This document shows positions 44,865 through 53,990 of a stretch of 64,000 bases of DNA, piece by piece. Source of the DNA: PALSA-911 sp963839645. GTDB lineage: Bacteria; Pseudomonadota; Alphaproteobacteria; Acetobacterales; Acetobacteraceae. The first letter of the stretch is position 1. Every line of letters begins with the position of its first letter. The translations under genes were made by a program, and so were the position numbers. The DNA is taken from the NCBI GenBank assembly GCA_963839645.1, contig CAWIVZ010000001.1:1302001-1366000 (forward strand). The letters run 5' to 3'. The notes below the pieces were generated by a model that saw nothing but the letters and a program-made list of their open reading frames with translations, ran no database searches and was not told where the DNA came from.

Positions 44865-46603
44865 CAGATCTTCCCCTCGAACACGGTAATCGGCGGATGC
44901 GCGTTGGGATCGGACATCACGTCGATCACCGTGGTGCGGTCTGCCTTCAGCGCTGCCTCCAGCGCCGGGGCGAAATCAGCGGCCTTGTCGATCCGCACCC
45001 CGTGCAGGCCGCAGGCGCGCGCGATGGCGGCGTGATCCACCGGTTGGAACTCGCAGGCGTCGGTGTACTCGCCGAAGAACGCCGTCTCGGCGTCCTTCTG
45101 ATAGCCCAGCACCTGGTTGTTCAGCACGATCAGTACCACCGGCAGGCCCATGCGGCGGGAGGTTTCCAGCTCCGACCAGCAATGGCCGAAGCCGCCATCG
45201 CCGGACAGGCAGATTACCGGTGCGTTCGGCCGCGCCACCTTGGCCCCCAGCGCCATCGGCAATCCCCAGCCGAGCCCGGCCAGTCCGCGCGGGGTCAGGA
45301 AGCGCATGCCCGGATGCAGGGCGGTCAGGTAGTTCGATATCCAGATCGACGAATAGCTGGCATCCGCGACCATGATCGTGTCCGGCGTCAGTTGCGCCTG
45401 GATGTCGGCCATCAGGCGCTCCGGCCGGATCGGGCTCGCCGCCGAAGTCAGCAACGGCGCCGCTTCCGCGCGGTGCCGCGCCAGGCCGTCGGCGATCGCC
45501 GCTTCCAGCTTCGCCCGGCCGGCGGCCCGCTTCGACAGATCGCGCCGGCCGAGCGCGGCCGTCAACGCCTCCAGCGACAGCTTCGCGTCGCCCACCATCC
45601 GCAGCGCCTCGTAGTTGCGGCCAACCTCGTTGCCGTCGAGATCGATATGGATGAATTTGGCGCCGCGCGGATACAGCGACCAGCTGTCGGTGCCGTTCTG
45701 GTTGGTCCGGTTGCCGACCAGCAGCACCACGTCGGCCTCGGTCACCAGTTCGCGCAGGAACTTGGTGCGGCTGCCGGTGCCCATGAAATAGCCGACCACG
45801 CCGAGCGACAGCGGATGCAGTTCGCTGACGCTGCCCTTGCCCATCACCGTGGTGGCGACCGGCAGCGACGCGGCATCCTGCAGCGCCGCCAAAGCCTCGG
45901 CCGCATCGGACAGGTGCACGCCGCCGCCGGCGATCACGATCGGGCGCTCGGCGTTCGCCAGCAAATCCGCGGCCTGCTCGACCCGGGCCGGATCCGGGCC
46001 GACGCGGTCGAGCGGGTAATGATCAATCGACGCGCTGCGGCCGGCGGCGCGATCCTGCGCCGCTCCGGCGGCTTCGTTGAACAAATCATATGGGCACAGC
46101 AGCACCACCGGCCCCGGCCGCCCGGTGGTCGCGGCGGTGAAGGCCATGTCGACATAGTCGTCCACCCGGGAGGCGAGATCCAACCGTCGCACCCATTTGG
46201 CGCAGGCGGAGAACAGGCCGAAATGATCCAGCTCCTGGAACGCGTTGCGGTCCATCGCCGGGCGCGACACCTCCTGCACCAGGGCGACGACCGGAATGGA
46301 GGCCTTCAGCGCCTCGGCCAGCGGCGCCACCAGCAGCGTCGCCGCCGGTCCGTTCTGCGCCGTCACGACGCCCACCCGGTGGGAAATCCGGGCATACGCG
46401 TCCGCCATCACGCCACCGGCATTCTCCGTGCGGTAGCCGATCTGGCGGATGGAGAATTGCGGCGCGACCAGATGCACCGAACTCGGGATCGACTGGCCAA
46501 ACATCACTTCCACGCCATGCCGCCGGAACGCCGCGACCATGGCGACGGCGACCAATTCGTTGGCGATGTTGTTGCCCGTGATGTTGGTACTGGTCGTGGA
46601 CAT
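44864..46603 (-). CDS. Thiamine-diphosphate-dependent enzyme (acetolactate synthase/benzoylformate decarboxylase-like)
   Basis: 579 residues from ATG 46603 (GGGGGA 4 bases upstream); an in-frame ATG at 46615 is also possible. The N-terminal domain contains the activating Glu in YRTENAGGVMADAYARIS. The central domain has RPIVIAGGGVHLSDAA. The ThDP-binding motif is GDGGFGHCWSELETSRRMGLPVVLIVLNN. The family performs decarboxylation or carboligation of 2-oxo acids. It heads an operon with an alcohol dehydrogenase and a hydrolase and is divergent from an SDR, which together suggest synthesis or breakdown of an acyloin-like intermediate. Confidence 0.9.
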   Translation of the reverse strand: MSTTSTNITGNNIANELVAVAMVAAFRRHGVEVMFGQSIPSSVHLVAPQFSIRQIGYRTENAGGVMADAYARISHRVGVVTAQNGPAATLLVAPLAEALKASIPVVALVQEVSRPAMDRNAFQELDHFGLFSACAKWVRRLDLASRVDDYVDMAFTAATTGRPGPVVLLCPYDLFNEAAGAAQDRAAGRSASIDHYPLDRVGPDPARVEQAADLLANAERPIVIAGGGVHLSDAAEALAALQDAASLPVATTVMGKGSVSELHPLSLGVVGYFMGTGSRTKFLRELVTEADVVLLVGNRTNQNGTDSWSLYPRGAKFIHIDLDGNEVGRNYEALRMVGDAKLSLEALTAALGRRDLSKRAAGRAKLEAAIADGLARHRAEAAPLLTSAASPIRPERLMADIQAQLTPDTIMVADASYSSIWISNYLTALHPGMRFLTPRGLAGLGWGLPMALGAKVARPNAPVICLSGDGGFGHCWSELETSRRMGLPVVLIVLNNQVLGYQKDAETAFFGEYTDACEFQPVDHAAIARACGLHGVRIDKAADFAPALEAALKADRTTVIDVMSDPNAHPPITVFEGKI

Positions 46604-46676
46604 GGTATCCCCCATTCGGATCAACCCTGTTGGGTTGTTGCCGGCATTCAGCCGGGAACCTGCCGGAGCCGTCAAC

Positions 46677-47423
46677 ATGAGCCAGTCCAACCCACCGCAG
46701 CCTCTCGCCGGCCAGATCGCCATTGTCACCGGCGGGGCGCGCGGCATCGGTCTCGGCATCTGCCGCCGCCTTGCCGCCGACGGCGCGCGCGTGGTGGTGT
46801 GGGACCGTGACCTGGCCCCGCTCGCCGGCTGCGATTTCGTGCCGGCGCTGGCTGTGGCGGTGGACCTGACCGATGCCGCCGCCGTGGAAACGGCGTTCGC
46901 GCGCAGCGTCGAACTCGGGCCGGTGCAGATCCTGGTGAACAACGCCGGCATCAACGGTCCGGTGGCGCCGGTGGAGGACTACCCGCTGGACGCCTGGCAA
47001 CAGGTGCTGGCGGTGGATTTGACCGGCGTGTTCCACGGCTGCCGGCCGGCGGTGCGCCACATGCGCGCGCAGGGCTATGGCCGGATCGTCACCATCGCCT
47101 CCATCGCGGGCAAGGAGGGCATGGCCGGCATCGCCGCCTATTCGGCCGCCAAGGCCGGGGTGATCGGCTTCTGCAAGGCGCTGGCGCGGGAAGTGGTCGG
47201 CGCCGGCATCACCGTGAACTGCGTCACCCCCGCGATCACCGAGACCGATCTGTTCAAGGAAATGACCCAGGCGCATATCGACGGCGCCAAGGCGCGTATT
47301 CCGATGGGGCGGTTCTGCACGGTGGAGGACATCGCCTCGATGGTCGCCTGGATCGCGAGCCCGGAATGCAGCTTTACGACTGGCGCGGTCTTCGATGTCA
47401 CCGGCGGACGGGCAACGTACTAG
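46677..47423 (+). CDS. SDR family oxidoreductase (FabG-like)
   Basis: 248 residues from ATG 46677 (GGAG 9 bases upstream). Cofactor motif TGGARGIGLGI, NNAGING, catalytic Ser in TIASIAGKEG, YxxxK in AYSAAKAG, and N-C-V-T-P-A-I in the substrate loop. It ends DVTGGRATY, as in FabG-type enzymes. Asp after beta-2 (VWDRDLAP) favours NAD. It is divergent from the ThDP/ADH operon, with only ~73 bases between starts, implying shared promoter space. That space contains a small CAACCC-TGTT-GGGTTG hairpin. Confidence 0.9.
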   Translation: MSQSNPPQPLAGQIAIVTGGARGIGLGICRRLAADGARVVVWDRDLAPLAGCDFVPALAVAVDLTDAAAVETAFARSVELGPVQILVNNAGINGPVAPVEDYPLDAWQQVLAVDLTGVFHGCRPAVRHMRAQGYGRIVTIASIAGKEGMAGIAAYSAAKAGVIGFCKALAREVVGAGITVNCVTPAITETDLFKEMTQAHIDGAKARIPMGRFCTVEDIASMVAWIASPECSFTTGAVFDVTGGRATY

Positions 47424-47530
47424 GCCGGGCACGCCATCAGTATTCACCCGTGCGCGACATGACCGGCCCACATGCCCTATAAGCACCCATTGCCACGCTC
47501 CTCCAGCCGCCAGAATTCAAGGGAAACCGC

Positions 47531-48721
47531 ATGCGCCGCCTACCGTCCGTAGCTGCCCCCTTCCTGTTCGCGGCCATGCTGTCGCTTGGCCACACCGCCG
47601 TCGCGCAGCAGCCGGCGAGCCAGCCCACGCCGGTCGGCACGGTGATGGCCGCCAAGCAGCCGGTGACCCAGGCTGTCGATTTCGTCGGCCGGGTCGAGGC
47701 GATCGACCGGGTCGAAATCCGCGCCCGCGTCACCGGCTTCCTGAACGACACGTTCTTCAAGGAAGGCAGCATCGTCCACGAGGGCGACAAACTGTTCCAG
47801 ATCGACCCGGCGCCGTTCGAGGCGGCGGTGCAGGAGGCCCAGGGTGCGCTGCTTCAGGCCCAGGGCACGCTGACCAACGCCTCGGTGCAGCGGTCGCGGG
47901 CGGAGGAACTGGTCAAGACCTCGGCCACCTCGGTCGCCGTGCGCGACGAACGCATCGCCGCCGAGAAGAACGCCCAGGGCGCCGTGGCGATCGCTGACGC
48001 CAATCTGAAGACCGCCACCATCAACCTCGGCTACACCACCATCACTGCGCCGATCACCGGGAAGATCGGCCGCGCCAAGGTGACCCGGGGCAACGTCGTC
48101 GGCCCCGACAGCGGCCCGCTGGTGCTGATCGTCAGCCAGGACCCGATGTATGTCACCTTCCCGGTCAGCCAGCGGGAATTCCTGCGAATCCGCCAGGAAG
48201 GCGGCAACGCCCGCCGGGACAGCCTGGTGGTGAAGCTGCGCTTCGCCGACGGCAGCCCGTACGCGCAGGACGGCAAGATCGATTTCGTCGACGTCACCGT
48301 GAACCGCAGCACCGACACCGTATCGGTGCGCGCGCGGGTGCCGAACCCGAACGGCGTGCTGACCGACGGCGAATTCATGCGCGTGGCGGTGCAAGGCGAT
48401 AAGCCAGAGGAGAAGGTGGTCGTGCCGCAGGCCGCCCTGCTGGCCGACCAGGAAGGCATCTATGTGTTCGTGGTGCAGGATGGCAAGGCCGTGGTGAAGC
48501 GGATCAAGCCCGGCGGCGAGGTCGGCACCAACACCATCGTCGAACAGGGATTGGCGGGCGGCGAACAGGTGGTGGTGTCCGGCCTGCAGGCGCTGCGCCC
48601 CGGGGCGCCGGTGGTTGCCTCCCCGATGCCCGCGGCCACGACGATGCCCACCACCGTCGCGCCGAACTCGGAGACGCCAAGCCCCGCCGCGCCGGCCACG
48701 ACCCCCAACAAGGGGGGCTGA
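47531..48721 (+). CDS. RND efflux periplasmic adaptor (MFP, AcrA/MexA type)
   Basis: 396 residues. Signal peptide MRRLPSVAAPFLFAAMLSLGHTAVAQ with no lipobox Cys. The lipoyl half-motif VDFVGRVEAIDRVEIRARVTGFLNDTFFKEGSIVHEGDKLFQID is followed by an alpha-hairpin and the second half NLGYTTITAPITGKIGRAKVTRGNVVG. Then come beta-barrel and membrane-proximal domains, and an Ala/Pro/Thr-rich tail. It links the inner-membrane pump encoded 4 bases downstream to an outer-membrane channel. No TolC-type gene or regulator is adjacent. Confidence 0.95.
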   Translation: MRRLPSVAAPFLFAAMLSLGHTAVAQQPASQPTPVGTVMAAKQPVTQAVDFVGRVEAIDRVEIRARVTGFLNDTFFKEGSIVHEGDKLFQIDPAPFEAAVQEAQGALLQAQGTLTNASVQRSRAEELVKTSATSVAVRDERIAAEKNAQGAVAIADANLKTATINLGYTTITAPITGKIGRAKVTRGNVVGPDSGPLVLIVSQDPMYVTFPVSQREFLRIRQEGGNARRDSLVVKLRFADGSPYAQDGKIDFVDVTVNRSTDTVSVRARVPNPNGVLTDGEFMRVAVQGDKPEEKVVVPQAALLADQEGIYVFVVQDGKAVVKRIKPGGEVGTNTIVEQGLAGGEQVVVSGLQALRPGAPVVASPMPAATTMPTTVAPNSETPSPAAPATTPNKGG

Positions 48722-48725
48722 CCCC

Positions 48726-51700
48726 GTGCTCTCCTCGGTTTTCGTCGACCGGCCGCGGCTGGCGATGGTCATTGCCATCGTCACCACCATCGCCGGCCTG
48801 GTTTCGCTGCTGGGTATCCCCGTGGCGCAATACCCGGACATCGTGCCGCCGCAGGTGTCGGTCACCACCACCTATCCCGGCGCCTCGGCGGCCGTGGTGG
48901 AGGCGACGGTGGCGCAGCCGATCGAGGCGCAGATCGTCGGCGTCGACAAGATGATCTACATGAAGAGCGTGTCGGGCAACGACGGCAGCTACACGCTGAC
49001 CCTGTCCTTCGAGCTCGGCACCGATCCCGACATCAACACGGTCAACACCAACAACCGGGTGCAGGTGGCGCTGTCCAAGCTGCCGCAGGACGTGCGTACC
49101 CAGGGCGTGACGGTGAAGAAGGTATCGTCCGCACTGCTGGGCGTGATCGGCCTGTATTCGCCCAAGCATACCCGCGACGAGCTGTTCATCAGCAACTACG
49201 CCACGATCAACCTGATCGACACCATCCGCAGCACGCCCGGGGTGGGCGACGCCAAGCTGTTCGGGCCGCAGGACTATTCCATGCGCGTCTGGCTGCGGAC
49301 CGACCGGATGACCGGGCTTGGCCTCGCGGTATCGGATGTGATCAACGCCATCCAGTCGCAGAACACCCAGGCGCCGGTCGGGCGCATCGGCGCTCGGCCG
49401 GTGGATGACAGCCAGCAGATCCAGCTGAACATCGAGACCAAGGGCCGGCTCGTCACGACCGAGGAATTCGGCAACATCATCATCCGCACCAATCCCGACG
49501 GGTCGGTGCTGAAGCTGAAGGATATCGCCCGGATCGAGCTCGGCGCCGCGAACATGGACCGCGCCACGAAGCTGAACGGCGCCGGCGCGGCGCTGATCGG
49601 CGTCTACCAGGCGCCCGGAGCGAATGCGCTGAAGTCGCTCGACGCGGTGAAGGCGTTCCTCTCGAACGCACAGAAGGACTTCCCGGAAGATCTGGCCTGG
49701 AAGGTCACCTATGACCCGACGACCTTCGTCACCGCCACGATCGAGGAAGTGCAGAAGACGCTGATCGAGGCGTTCGTCCTCGTCGTGCTCGTCGTCTATC
49801 TGTTCCTCGGCAGCTTCCGCGCCACGCTGATCCCCACCATTGCCGTGCCGGTCAGCCTGATCGGCACCTTCGTCGTGCTGAAAGCCATCGGCTATTCCGC
49901 CAACTCCGTCTCCCTGCTCGCCATCGTGCTGGCGATCGGCATCGTGGTGGACGATGCCATCGTCGTGGTGGAAGGGGTGGAGGAGCGGATGCACGCCCAT
50001 CCGGAGGAAACCCCAGCCCAGGCGACCAAGGCGGCGATGGCCCAGCTCACCGCGCCGATCATCGCCATCACGCTGGTGCTGCTGTCGGTGTTCCTGCCGA
50101 TCGGCTTCATCGCCGGCATCTCCGGCGAATTGTTCCGCCAGTTCGCGGTCACCGTCGGCGTGTCGATGTTCCTCTCGGCGATCAACGCGCTGACCCTGTC
50201 CCCCGCCCTGTGCGCCATCCTGCTGAAGCCGCAGCACGGTCCGCGGCGCGGTCCGATCGGCTATGTGATGCGCGCCATCGACCGGGTTCGCGACGCTTAT
50301 GGCGCCGTGGTGGCCCGGCTCGTGCGCATCTCCATCATCAGCATTCCCCTGGTCGCGCTGGCGGTGTTCGCCATCCTCGGGCTGGGCAAGATCACGCCGA
50401 CCGGCTTCCTGCCGGAAGACGACCAGGGCGCGTTCTTCACCATCGTCCAGCTGCCGGATGGCGCCTCCGTCGGGCGAACCCTGGACGTCGTGCAGCAGAT
50501 CGAGAAAATCCTGGCGACCGAACACTCCATCGCCGATGTGTCCTCCGTCGCCGGCCTGAACTTCATCGACAACTTCAGCCAGCCGAACGCCGCCTTCCTG
50601 ATCGTCTCGCTGAAGCCGTTCGAGGAACGCACGGAGCCCGGGCAGACCGCGCAGGAGATCATCGCCCGGCTGGCGAAGAAGCTGCGTGACGTGCAGGGCG
50701 GCACCGCGGTGCCGCTGGCGCCGCCGCCGATCATCGGTCTCGGCTCCGGCGGCGGCTTCACCTACGTGCTGCAGGACATGCGCGGCGGCGATCCGAAGGC
50801 GCTGGCGCAGGTGATGCGCGGGCTGCTGGTCGCGGCCAACCAGGACCCGTCGCTGAACCGGGTCTTTTCCACCTTCTCCGCCACTTCCCCCTCGATCTAC
50901 CTGGATATCGACCGCGAGAAGGCCTCCGTGCTCGGCCTGCGGCTGAGTTCCGTGTTCCAGGCGCTGCAGGCCTCGCTCGGCGGCTTCTATGTCAACGACT
51001 TCAACCTGTTCGGCCGAACCTGGCAGGTGCAGATCCAGGCCGAGGCCGTCGACCGGTCGACGGTGGACGATATCTACCGCATCAACGTTCGCAACGATTC
51101 CGGCGAGCTGATCCCGCTGCGCAGCATCGTCGAGGCGCGGGTGGTGCAGGGTCCGCAATCGCTGATCCGCTACAACAACCGCCGCGCCGTGACGATCCAG
51201 GGCAGCCCGGCGGCCGGGATTTCGTCCGGCCAGGCACTGGCGGCGATGGACGCGGTGGCGGCGCGCACGCTGCCGCCGGGCTATCGTGGCGACTGGACGG
51301 ATACGGCGTTCCAGGAGAAGCGGGCGGAAGGCCAGGCCCCGATCGTGCTCGGCTTTGCGGTCCTGTTCGCCTATCTGTTCCTGGTCGGCCTGTATGAAAG
51401 CTGGACCATCCCGGTGCCGGTGCTGCTGTCGGTGACGGTCGGCATCGCCGGGTCGTTCCTCGGCGTGGTGCTGGGCGGGCTGACGCTCGATCTGTACGGC
51501 CAGATCGGCCTGGTGGTGCTGATCGGCCTCGCCGCCAAGAACGGCATCCTGATCGTCGAATTCGCCAAGGCGGAGCGGGAGAAAGGCGTGCCTCTGCTGG
51601 AAGCCGCGACCAACGGCGCGCGGCTGCGCTTCCGCCCGGTGATGATGACCAGCTTCGCCTTCATCCTGGGCCTCCTGCCCCTGGTCGTAGCGGTCGGGCC

Positions 51701-51848
51701 GAGCATGCTGGCGCGGCGCAATGTCGGCACGCCGGTGTTCGGCGGCATGATCGCCGCCAGCTTCTTGGGGATCTTCGTCATCCCGATCCTGTACGTGCTG
51801 TTCCAGGGCCTCCGCGAACGGATCAAGGGCACTGCCTCGAAGGAATAG
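48726..51848 (+). CDS. RND multidrug efflux permease (HAE1, AcrB/MexB type)
   Basis: 1,040 residues from GTG 48726 (VLSSVFVDRPRLAMVIAIV), 4 bases after the adaptor stop. Complete HAE1 pump: N-terminal helix GLVSLLGIPVAQYPDIVPPQV; TM4 acidic pair in VLAIGIVVDDAIVVVE; TM10 with IGLAAKNGILIVEF; large periplasmic loops (FGRTWQVQIQAEA). It is a proton-driven trimer exporting hydrophobic compounds with the upstream adaptor. Length and motifs are normal. Outer-membrane partner must be encoded elsewhere. Confidence 0.96.
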   Translation: MLSSVFVDRPRLAMVIAIVTTIAGLVSLLGIPVAQYPDIVPPQVSVTTTYPGASAAVVEATVAQPIEAQIVGVDKMIYMKSVSGNDGSYTLTLSFELGTDPDINTVNTNNRVQVALSKLPQDVRTQGVTVKKVSSALLGVIGLYSPKHTRDELFISNYATINLIDTIRSTPGVGDAKLFGPQDYSMRVWLRTDRMTGLGLAVSDVINAIQSQNTQAPVGRIGARPVDDSQQIQLNIETKGRLVTTEEFGNIIIRTNPDGSVLKLKDIARIELGAANMDRATKLNGAGAALIGVYQAPGANALKSLDAVKAFLSNAQKDFPEDLAWKVTYDPTTFVTATIEEVQKTLIEAFVLVVLVVYLFLGSFRATLIPTIAVPVSLIGTFVVLKAIGYSANSVSLLAIVLAIGIVVDDAIVVVEGVEERMHAHPEETPAQATKAAMAQLTAPIIAITLVLLSVFLPIGFIAGISGELFRQFAVTVGVSMFLSAINALTLSPALCAILLKPQHGPRRGPIGYVMRAIDRVRDAYGAVVARLVRISIISIPLVALAVFAILGLGKITPTGFLPEDDQGAFFTIVQLPDGASVGRTLDVVQQIEKILATEHSIADVSSVAGLNFIDNFSQPNAAFLIVSLKPFEERTEPGQTAQEIIARLAKKLRDVQGGTAVPLAPPPIIGLGSGGGFTYVLQDMRGGDPKALAQVMRGLLVAANQDPSLNRVFSTFSATSPSIYLDIDREKASVLGLRLSSVFQALQASLGGFYVNDFNLFGRTWQVQIQAEAVDRSTVDDIYRINVRNDSGELIPLRSIVEARVVQGPQSLIRYNNRRAVTIQGSPAAGISSGQALAAMDAVAARTLPPGYRGDWTDTAFQEKRAEGQAPIVLGFAVLFAYLFLVGLYESWTIPVPVLLSVTVGIAGSFLGVVLGGLTLDLYGQIGLVVLIGLAAKNGILIVEFAKAEREKGVPLLEAATNGARLRFRPVMMTSFAFILGLLPLVVAVGPSMLARRNVGTPVFGGMIAASFLGIFVIPILYVLFQGLRERIKGTASKE

Positions 51849-51885
51849 GGAACCCGCGGCGCAGCGCTGGTTACTGCCGCATGGC

Positions 51886-51971
51886 ACGCACGCAGGCTAC
51901 ACTCCGCGCTCGACTATCTCAGCCCGGTGCAGTTCGAGGATCAACACGCCCGCAGGCGGTCAAAACCGAAG
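51886..51971 (+). mobile_element. IS3-family transposase C-terminal fragment
   Basis: Reads RRLHSALDYLSPVQFEDQHARRRSK, the conserved end of IS3-type OrfB (HSALxYxSPxxFE). Nothing upstream of it survives; it begins ~40 bases after the RND permease stop. It runs directly into the 33-bp scar repeat. Confidence 0.7.
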
Positions 51972-52004
51972 CCTCTACCTGTCCACCCCCAGGGGCGCAC
52001 TCCG
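51972..52004 (+). repeat. 33-bp IS-derived scar, copy 2
   Basis: Identical over 33 bases to 11249-11281. The left flank here is the IS3-family transposase C-terminus. The right flank has no similarity to copy 1 beyond the repeat, so each copy is truncated at a different point. Confidence 0.65.
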
Positions 52005-52259
52005 CCGCATCATGGGATCGAAGGGCGACCTGCTCAAAACGCTGGCCGCCGCCTCGGGCATAAAATCGGCTACGCCCGGCGTTCGCAGTTCTGTTCGGAG
52101 TTGGCGGAGGTTTCCTTGATGGTGGGAATTTGGGGTGGTGCCTCGCGAACGCCCCGCTGCCTTTCCGACGAGCGGTGCGGTTGATCCAGCGCAAGTTGCG
52201 GCAGCAATCATCGAGCTAGGGTGAAGCAGTTCTGATAGGTCAACCGGAGGACAACGCTC

Positions 52260-52532
52260 ATGGCGCGACGCATTATCCCGACTGCCGCACTCCTCATCGG
52301 GCTGACGGCGATCACCGCCGCACCGGCAGAGGCGGTCGTCTATTGCGACTACATCGGGGTTCCGAAGGGCTGCGTTGCGAGGCCGGGCGTCACACTGCGG
52401 GCTGCGCCTGGGGTGGGCGCTCCTGGGGTGGGTGTTGCCCCTGGTGCGGGTGCTGGCGCAGTGGGGCCCGGAGTGCGCCCTGGCACACCTGCAAACCGTG
52501 GCGGCCCGGTTGATCGTGCAGGACGCCGATAG
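52260..52532 (+). CDS. Small exported Gly/Pro-rich protein
   Basis: 90 residues with a clear signal peptide (MARRIIPTAALLIGLTAITAAPAEA). Then comes VVYCDYIGVPKGCVARPGV, with two cysteines likely disulfide-bonded, a low-complexity segment of GVGAPGVGVAPGAGAG steps, and the end PANRGGPVDRAGRR. CGGAGG precedes the ATG. Similar two-Cys, glycine-rich small exported proteins occur in Acetobacteraceae from memory; function unknown. Confidence 0.7.
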   Translation: MARRIIPTAALLIGLTAITAAPAEAVVYCDYIGVPKGCVARPGVTLRAAPGVGAPGVGVAPGAGAGAVGPGVRPGTPANRGGPVDRAGRR

Positions 52533-52554
52533 GGGGCCCTGAACGAAGTCCCTT

Positions 52555-53457
52555 TTGGTTCGTCGCCCGCTTTCAGGACCGGTCGGGCAGCTGCAGTCCG
52601 GCATGCAGGTGATCCCTCTGGTCGATGGTGAGGAGGTCTCGCAGGCCGTGACTTGGCTCGGCCATCGCCGCATTCGTCTCGCGGGCCATCCCCGGCCCGA
52701 GACCGTGGCGCCGATCCGCATCGAACGCGACTGGACGGCAGTCGATTACTACCACGTTGAGCAAGACCAGCACGCTATCCTGCTGGCCGGGGGGCTGCCG
52801 GCGGAAAGTTACATCGACACCGGCAACAGGGGGTTCTTTGCCAATTCGAGCGCACCTCTGATGTTGCACCCGGACCTGACGGCCAGGACTGGATACCGGA
52901 CACGCGAAGCGGGGTCTTGTGCCCCGTTCGTGTCGGACGAGGCGAGTGTGCGGCCGGTGTGGCAGCGCCTGGCGGGCCGAGCCGCCGCGATCGGACAGCC
53001 TGGGTTGCAGCGCTTGACCACGACGGATGCCAATCCGCACCTACAGTGTCCTGGCCGGCAGACCATCGAACCAATCTACCGCGACAGCGATCGCGCCATC
53101 TTCGTCCTGCCCAATGCGGCACCCGAGGTCCGGCTCGTTTCGCGCGCGCAGGCTCCGACCGAGGCACGCCCCTGGCTGGAGGATCGGCGCCGGCTGGGCG
53201 TGTGCGTGAAGCGCATCGTGCTGCGCGGCGCTGACGAAGTACGCGAGGTTCCAATGGATCATCCCGGTATCAAGCGTGGCTGGTGGACGGTCGAACACGA
53301 CGGGCCGATGGTGAGCCGATGGACCGACGGAGCGGCAGTGCTGCCGCTGCCGGCAATGCGCGGCCACGTTGTGCTGGAATTCCACCTGACCGGCTCGATG
53401 ACTTACGTTGTGGACGCCATGCCTGCGGGCGGGAGAGAGCGGCGCGCTGTCGTCTGA
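52555..53457 (+). pseudogene. Hint-domain (Hedgehog/intein-type) protein, truncated with an internal deletion
   Basis: The surviving frame has VTWLGHRRIRLAGHPRPETVAPIRI, then jumps to VDYYHVEQDQHAILLAGGLPAESYIDTGNR and FANSS. The segment normally between them in Hint_2 proteins (LSPDHAIFVDGxLIP, containing the active His) is missing. The C-terminal part (RPWLEDRRRLGVCVKRIVLRG; GWWTVEHDGPMVSRWTDGAAVLPLP) is a carbohydrate- or adhesin-like extension typical of Acetobacteraceae proteins of this type. No ribosome binding site or N-terminal region remains. Confidence 0.65.
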
Positions 53458-53479
53458 CGCCCCACTGCCTTTGTAAGCA

Positions 53480-53668
53480 AACGCCGCTGGATCTGCCGCA
53501 GCAACCGGTCGGCCGCATGAAGCATGGCCTTGGCTGGGACATTGCCCGCCCTGCCGGCCACGCTATCGAGACCGCCGATGCCGAGGTGAGGACGGTAAGG
53601 GTCATCGCGCCGCGGCCAGCCGCGAACACCTCCCTGAGGTCGTGCTCGAAGTGCTGCTGCTGGGTATC
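53480..53668 (-). pseudogene. Small mobile-element-type protein remnant in two frames
   Basis: The reverse strand reads MDTQQQHFEHDLREVFAAGRGAMTLTVLTSASAVSIA in one frame and VAGRAGNVPAKAMLHAADRLLRQIQRR in another. Joined, they resemble short prophage-type proteins with an LTSASAV block and a C-terminal helix; this is recollection only. The frame break lies near 53575. Confidence 0.3.
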
Positions 53669-53688
53669 CATCCGGCGAGGACCGCGGG

Positions 53689-53859
53689 TCAGTTGGTCCG
53701 TTTCCGGTTGACCGCTGGTTTTCGCGTCCATTGCTTTGCGAGTTCTTCGGCGGCCTGAACAAGCTTCTCGGCGTTGACCGTATTGGGATCGAACGGCCGG
53801 CTGATCCAGTCTGAGAACTCGGAATAGCGCTCGCGATTTGGGTTGTTGATGGCTTCCAT
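53689..53859 (-). CDS. Short protein resembling a pRiA4b ORF-3 C-terminus
   Basis: 56 residues, MEAINNPNRERYSEFSDWISRPFDPNTVNAEKLVQAAEELAKQW plus a basic tail. The W-x-x-x-x-FDPxxxN pattern recalls the end of plasmid pRiA4b ORF-3-like proteins, of which this would be only the C-terminal part. It could also be an independent small gene; no ribosome binding site is obvious. Confidence 0.35.
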   Translation of the reverse strand: MEAINNPNRERYSEFSDWISRPFDPNTVNAEKLVQAAEELAKQWTRKPAVNRKRTN

Positions 53860-53990
53860 AGCTCCAGGGGCCGCCAACGTCGTCCGCTGGGCAACGTGCC
53901 GGCTGGTGAGTAAGCCCATTTCGGCTCTGTTGTTAGCGCGGAATATGCGTGGTTACGATGCTCCTGCCGAACCTAGGGGAGTTAGAAAAA

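Noticed and set aside
48504..51887. A 1,127-codon open frame antisense to the RND permease
   Set aside because: It is a GC-rich shadow of a highly conserved pump; its translation is low-complexity His/Arg/Asp with no motif.
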